Below, piece after piece: positions 60,690 to 64,000 of a stretch of DNA of 64,000 nucleotides. The position numbers and the translations under genes are program-made. Within the stretch, counting starts at the first letter, position 1. Every line of letters starts with the position of its first letter. A model generated the notes under the pieces. The model saw only the letters and a program-made list of their open reading frames with translations. It did no database searches and was not told the origin of the DNA. This DNA comes from Neobacillus driksii. Its GTDB lineage: Bacteria; Bacillota; Bacilli; Bacillales; Cytobacillaceae. The DNA is taken from positions 124,001 to 188,000 of the forward strand of contig NZ_JACCBX010000009.1 in assembly GCF_013409995.1 (NCBI RefSeq). Direction: 5' to 3'.

Positions 60690-61997
60690 TTGAAAATGAC
60701 TTTACAGGCTTATCGGAAGATGGATCGTAATATTTGGATTCGTTTTATTGGTGAATCGATTAATGGTATTGCGATGATGATGTTAATGCCTTTTTTTGCC
60801 TTATATATGAGTGATAAGGTCGATCATTTTTGGCAAGTTGGTGTTGTTATGGCAATGGGGCCAATTGCCGGAGTAATTGGTTCGTTAATAGGTGGAAAGC
60901 TTGCGGATCAATATGGAAGAAAGCCTATTATGATTGTTTCAATGGTTGGAAATGGGCTGGTTATGCTTGGTTTTATTTTTTTTGATGGCTTCTATCCTTT
61001 CTTAATAATATCGAGTTTTTTTGGTCTGTTTAATTCTCTTTTTCATCCTGCTGCATCAGCCATGGTCGCGGATGTGACGGATGAAGAGGGAAGAACGGAA
61101 GCATATGGTTTACTGCGGATGGGACACAATATTGGAGCGGCAATCGGGCCACTGCTTGGGGCATCCGTTGTGTTTTTATCAAAATCAGTTATTTTTATGA
61201 TTGCTGCTTCATCTGTTTTTATTTATTCCCTTTTTTTAGCTCTCTTGCTTTCCGAAACACTGCCGAAAAGTGAACGAAAAAAGGAAACGAAAAATCTTGA
61301 TGAAAAAGAGAAACTGCCATCTATTTTTACAGTGCTCGTCAAAGATAAAATTCTATTTTTCTATATTATGACGGGCATTGTGATTTCGATGGGATTCTCA
61401 CAAACGGAAGGGATGCTTCCACTGCATTTTGATCAACAATTGCCGGCACTTTCCGATGCCCAAAATCCATATCCTTATTTAATGGCATTTAACGGGGCGC
61501 TGGTCGTATTCTTCCAATTTGCAATATCGAGATGGGCAAGTAAGCGCAAGCTTGGAAAAGTCATGCTATATGGTTCGGTTTTATTTGGTTTTGGGCTGCT
61601 TGCAGTAGGATGGCTGCCAATCTTTTTTACAAAACTCCAGTTTTCCTATTGGAGTATTCTTTTAGTTCTTATCATTATCTATGGAATCTACACACTAGGG
61701 GAAATGCTCTTATCTCCGGTTCAAATGACATTTGTCGCGAATATCGCACCTGAACATTTACGTGGTACCTATATGGGGGCTGCAAGTCTTCAGTGGATCG
61801 TTGGCAGTGCAGTAGGTCCCATTCTTGCAGGTTTTTTACTGGATGATCATCTTGGTCAGGTTCTATTTACCGTTCTAGGAATAGGTTGTATCGTTGCCGG
61901 TATTATTTATCTATCACTTGATAAATGGGTTTCCGAAGCCAAGGAAAAAAATCAAACCCTTCATGTTAATAAGGAAGTTACAGCAGAACGAATGTAA
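60690..61997 (+). CDS. MFS drug/solute efflux transporter (DHA1 type)
   Basis: The 435-residue protein has 12 predicted membrane segments. The family motif A GGKLADQYGRKPIM is in loop 2-3 and the motif C-like GHNIGAAIGPLLGA in TM5, which marks an antiporter. TTG 60690 is 8 bases from GAGG; ATG 60696 is an alternative. A leader ORF and hairpin upstream suggest inducible expression by a translation inhibitor. Exported compound unknown. Confidence 0.88.
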   Translation: MKMTLQAYRKMDRNIWIRFIGESINGIAMMMLMPFFALYMSDKVDHFWQVGVVMAMGPIAGVIGSLIGGKLADQYGRKPIMIVSMVGNGLVMLGFIFFDGFYPFLIISSFFGLFNSLFHPAASAMVADVTDEEGRTEAYGLLRMGHNIGAAIGPLLGASVVFLSKSVIFMIAASSVFIYSLFLALLLSETLPKSERKKETKNLDEKEKLPSIFTVLVKDKILFFYIMTGIVISMGFSQTEGMLPLHFDQQLPALSDAQNPYPYLMAFNGALVVFFQFAISRWASKRKLGKVMLYGSVLFGFGLLAVGWLPIFFTKLQFSYWSILLVLIIIYGIYTLGEMLLSPVQMTFVANIAPEHLRGTYMGAASLQWIVGSAVGPILAGFLLDDHLGQVLFTVLGIGCIVAGIIYLSLDKWVSEAKEKNQTLHVNKEVTAERM

Positions 61998-62091
61998 TAT
62001 AGTTTGATAAAGTTTAGGTAATTCAAAAAGGGGCTCGATTCTATATTAAGAATAGGGCTCTTCTTTTTTATGTTAAGGTTTTTATAGTTTT

Positions 62092-62327
62092 GGCTCTGTT
62101 TATAATGTTTTTGGATTCTCTGAGGTAAGAGAATTCATAGGCGGAGAATTTCCGGCTAATGTAAATGGATACAGCTTAAGAGGCAGATATAAGCGGAGAT
62201 ATTCCTGTTACCTGCTCTAAATTTGGCAAAAATTAAAGATTTGGATCAGATAACCGGAAAATCTTCCCTTATTTTTAAGGAAATTGAGGCATTTCCCAAT
62301 TTAACCGGAATTTTTCCGTTTATTTTT
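62092..62327 (+). repeat. Dispersed ~237-bp repeat, copy 2
   Basis: Same element and orientation as 4841-5078, with the same end sequences and the four internal CGGA/TCCGG blocks. It lies in the spacer after the MFS gene. No clear terminator was found between 61998 and 62091. Confidence 0.85.
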
Positions 62328-62334
62328 AGTTCTA

Positions 62335-62469
62335 GATAAGGGGCAAAAGATTGACGAGTGTGAACTAGAGGAGTTTGACAAGAGCATTTTGTATAAATTG
62401 GCGATAAAGCTAACGGTATAGGACGACGGCTATTTTAAAGTGATTAACAGGATTTATACATTACACTAA
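62335..62469 (+). pseudogene. Unidentified coding remnant next to repeat copy 2
   Basis: The frame reads DKGQKIDECELEEFDKSIL then YKLAIKLTV, a TAG at 62419, and DDGYFKVINRIYTLH to TAA. The composition is protein-like, and the pattern of an acidic helix followed by a beta strand recalls the C-terminus of serine recombinases, but this is weak. It has no start codon of its own. Confidence 0.3.
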
Positions 62470-62497
62470 TCAGTACCAATTGTTGAAAGGATCTTCG

Positions 62498-62749
62498 TTA
62501 ATGACTGCTATTATATTCACTGCCAACCTTAGGTTTAGTAAAAACCTTCCCATTGTTTAACTCACACCAATCTTCTAATTCTTCATAATTTTCCTTGATT
62601 CCATACTTTGCTAAAAAATCTTCTTTTGTTTCGAATACTTCCAATAAACCATCTTCTATTAATGATATCATTTGAAAAGGGTTTAATTCAAAAACTTTAG
62701 AGACAGCTATTAATTCACCTATATGAACAATATTAGCGATATTTTCCAT
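62498..62749 (-). CDS. Small hypothetical protein
   Basis: The 83-residue acidic protein (MENIANIVHIGELIAVSKVF...) has no membrane segment. GGAGATGAAGTA precedes the ATG at 62749; the open frame continues to 62797 without a better ribosome site. Two helical blocks and an ELEDWCELNNGKVF segment are visible. I do not recognise the family. Confidence 0.6.
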   Translation of the reverse strand: MENIANIVHIGELIAVSKVFELNPFQMISLIEDGLLEVFETKEDFLAKYGIKENYEELEDWCELNNGKVFTKPKVGSEYNSSH

Positions 62750-63030
62750 TACTTCATCTCCTTTTACATTTAGAGTTATGCCTTGTTCATTCCTCACTTT
62801 ATAGATAAAAACATAACCTCGCTGTTATTATTTTCAGTTTTTTCGGTACTATGTAATACTTCACTAATGTCGTACAAAAATGGAAGATTGAACTTATGCT
62901 GGCGGTGCCTTTAGAACATTTTTTAAGCTTGTGTATTCTTTTGAACAATCTACAAAATATCGAAAATCACCACGCTTCAGATAAAACAGCTAATAGTTGA
63001 TTTGAAAGAAATTTGGAAGGAATTAAGTGG

Positions 63031-63129
63031 GTGAAATCGCTGCTGCTGTCTTTTCTTGCTGTGTCATCGGGGATGTTTAGTAGTGAAAAAAAGAGGAGAC
63101 ATCTACATCAATATAGAATAAGTATTTAA
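63031..63129 (+). CDS. Possible 32-residue peptide
   Basis: GTG 63031, 9 bases from GGAAGG, opens 32 codons with a hydrophobic start (MKSLLLSFLAVSSGMF) and a basic tail. It could be a small membrane peptide or chance. The rest of 62800-63157 shows nothing. Confidence 0.2.
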   Translation: MKSLLLSFLAVSSGMFSSEKKRRHLHQYRISI

Positions 63130-63157
63130 ATGTATTAATTGATGTGGGTGGTCTAAT

Positions 63158-63673
63158 TTGAAAAATAATATACCTAAAAAAATACATATTATTGGTTCTG
63201 TTGGAAGTGGAAAAACAACATTAGCAAAAAAATTATCCACAAAGTTAAATATCCCATTTTATGAATTGGATAATGTTGTTTGGAAAAGGAAAAAATCTGG
63301 AGATATAAGAAGAACAGATGAAGAAAGAGAAACAAATTTGCACTCTATTATTGATTCTGAAACTTGGATTATTGAAGGAGTTCATAATGAGGATTGGGTG
63401 GCGAGTAGTTTTCGAAATGCTGAATTGATCATTTACCTAGATACAAAATATTCAATAAGAACCTATCGTATAATAAAGAGGTTTGTATTACAAAAACTTG
63501 GATTAGAAAAATCAAATTACAATCCTACAATAAATATTTTCTTTAAAATGTTTAAATGGAATAGACACTTTGAACAAGTTGGCAAACCTAATTTTTTTAA
63601 TAAGTTTGGAATATACAGTGAGAAATTACTAGTTGTAACAAATAAAAGAAGTATTGAGAATTACTTCAAGTAA
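63158..63673 (+). CDS. P-loop NTPase, adenylate kinase-like (FlaR/topology-modulation type)
   Basis: The 171-residue protein has a Walker A motif at the N-terminus (GSVGSGKTTLAKKL), FYELDNVVWKR in the place of the nucleoside-binding segment, WIIEGVH, and a Walker B-like LIIYLDT. This is the pattern of small kinase-like proteins annotated as DNA topology modulation proteins or AAA family ATPases. TTG 63158 follows GGTGG by about 8 bases. The phosphorylated substrate, if any, is unknown. Confidence 0.8.
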   Translation: MKNNIPKKIHIIGSVGSGKTTLAKKLSTKLNIPFYELDNVVWKRKKSGDIRRTDEERETNLHSIIDSETWIIEGVHNEDWVASSFRNAELIIYLDTKYSIRTYRIIKRFVLQKLGLEKSNYNPTINIFFKMFKWNRHFEQVGKPNFFNKFGIYSEKLLVVTNKRSIENYFK

Positions 63674-63817
63674 TGGAGCGCATTTATAATTCAGCTGCCA
63701 TTTGGAGGCTGTTTTTATGCTGCTAACGGTAGGTTAGTAGAACCCACGTGGATATTTTCACACTTAAAGTTATTCTAATGAAATGGACTTAGATAGAAAT
63801 TTCGTTTGGAGGGGAAA

Positions 63818-64000
63818 GTGAAGAGAGTTCTATTGATAATAATTTTACTTACTATTGTAGTTAGCAGTTTTGGTTGTTCAAGCGGAGCATATAATTCAGA
63901 GGAAGCAATTAAAAGAGGCGACATTGTTTATCATGCTAAAGTCGCTAATATAGAGAGGTTTGAACAGTTTTTAATTAACCTATCCAACAAAAAAGAAGAC
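63818..64000 (+). CDS. DUF4362-like lipoprotein, cut by the window end
   Basis: GTG 63818, behind GGAGGGGAA, opens a frame that is still open after 61 codons at the window edge. The N-terminus is a lipoprotein signal with lipobox SSFGC, followed by NSEEAIKRGDIVYHAKVANI and ERFEQFL, which resembles DUF4362 proteins of Bacillus. Function unknown; the C-terminus lies outside the window. Confidence 0.75.
   Translation, partial: MKRVLLIIILLTIVVSSFGCSSGAYNSEEAIKRGDIVYHAKVANIERFEQFLINLSNKKED

Noticed and set aside
61998..62091. Terminator after the MFS gene (AAAAAGGGGCTC ... GGGCTCTTCTTTTTT)
   Set aside because: The arms are direct-repeat-like and do not form a convincing stem.
1..64000. CRISPR array, tRNA, rRNA, prophage or intact IS
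   Set aside because: No regularly spaced repeats, tRNA-like cloverleaf, rRNA motif, phage structural gene or complete transposase was seen.

Overview
The window looks like chromosome from an aerobic, endospore-forming, low-GC Bacillaceae bacterium of the Bacillus/Neobacillus/Peribacillus type. The evidence is AT-rich spacers, strong AAGGAGG-type ribosome binding sites, frequent TTG and GTG starts, a ger germination operon plus cwlJ, an S-box (SAM-I) riboswitch, cre-like sites, and small Bacillus-type families (DUF5316, DUF3231, CBO0543, DUF4362). Species cannot be fixed from the sequence. I saw no tRNA, rRNA, CRISPR array or intact insertion sequence.

The first 34.5 kb is a catabolic island. 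(1) 65-7683: an IclR regulator diverges from a catechol meta-cleavage operon (catechol 2,3-dioxygenase, DmpF, DmpG, DmpE, DmpH, 4-oxalocrotonate tautomerase, 2-hydroxymuconic semialdehyde dehydrogenase), giving pyruvate and acetyl-CoA by the 4-oxalocrotonate branch. (2) 8130-18254: a GntR/FCD regulator, a fumarylacetoacetase-fold hydrolase, an MhpA-type flavin hydroxylase, a second extradiol dioxygenase, an HsaA-like flavin monooxygenase, thiolase, enoyl-CoA hydratase and acetoacetyl-CoA synthetase, which read as a second aromatic pathway ending in acetoacetate. (3) 18464-22119: a lipoprotein sulfatase with its radical-SAM maturase. (4) 22389-24304: alpha and beta subunits of a Rieske dioxygenase, preceded by the same palindrome found beside the IclR gene. 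(5) 24633-34525: a GntR regulator diverging from a dicarboxylate cluster (class III CoA-transferase, two aconitase-fold dehydratase subunits, HMG-CoA-lyase-type lyase, maleate isomerase, malate/isopropylmalate dehydrogenase, MFS carrier, MatC-type carrier). One 20-bp operator occurs at both ends; I infer degradation of citraconate/citramalate and maleate/D-malate.

34970-41574 is a signalling block: a CHASE3-HAMP-GAF hybrid kinase like RsbK, a CheR methyltransferase like RsbM that lacks a normal start codon, a REC-PAS-PAS kinase, and a membrane-anchored sugar-binding protein. 42156-47863 is a sugar module (binding lipoprotein, two permeases, AraC regulator, family 4 glycosidase). Its two promoter regions carry AGGTTA repeats with an identical 32-bp period. 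At 48312-50606 a perfect promoter and an S-box drive a flavin monooxygenase and an ATP-grasp ligase, probably for sulfur scavenging.

The remainder (50.6-64 kb) is mixed: DinB-fold protein, small membrane proteins, a B-A-C germination operon with cwlJ, a HAD-like gene pair whose nucleophile Asp is Asn, and an MFS efflux gene behind a 40-codon leader ORF and hairpin. Several gene remnants are recorded (quinone oxidoreductase, IS110-type transposase, Yip1-like protein, DUF3231, others), as are two copies of a ~237-bp dispersed repeat, one of them inside the catechol operon.
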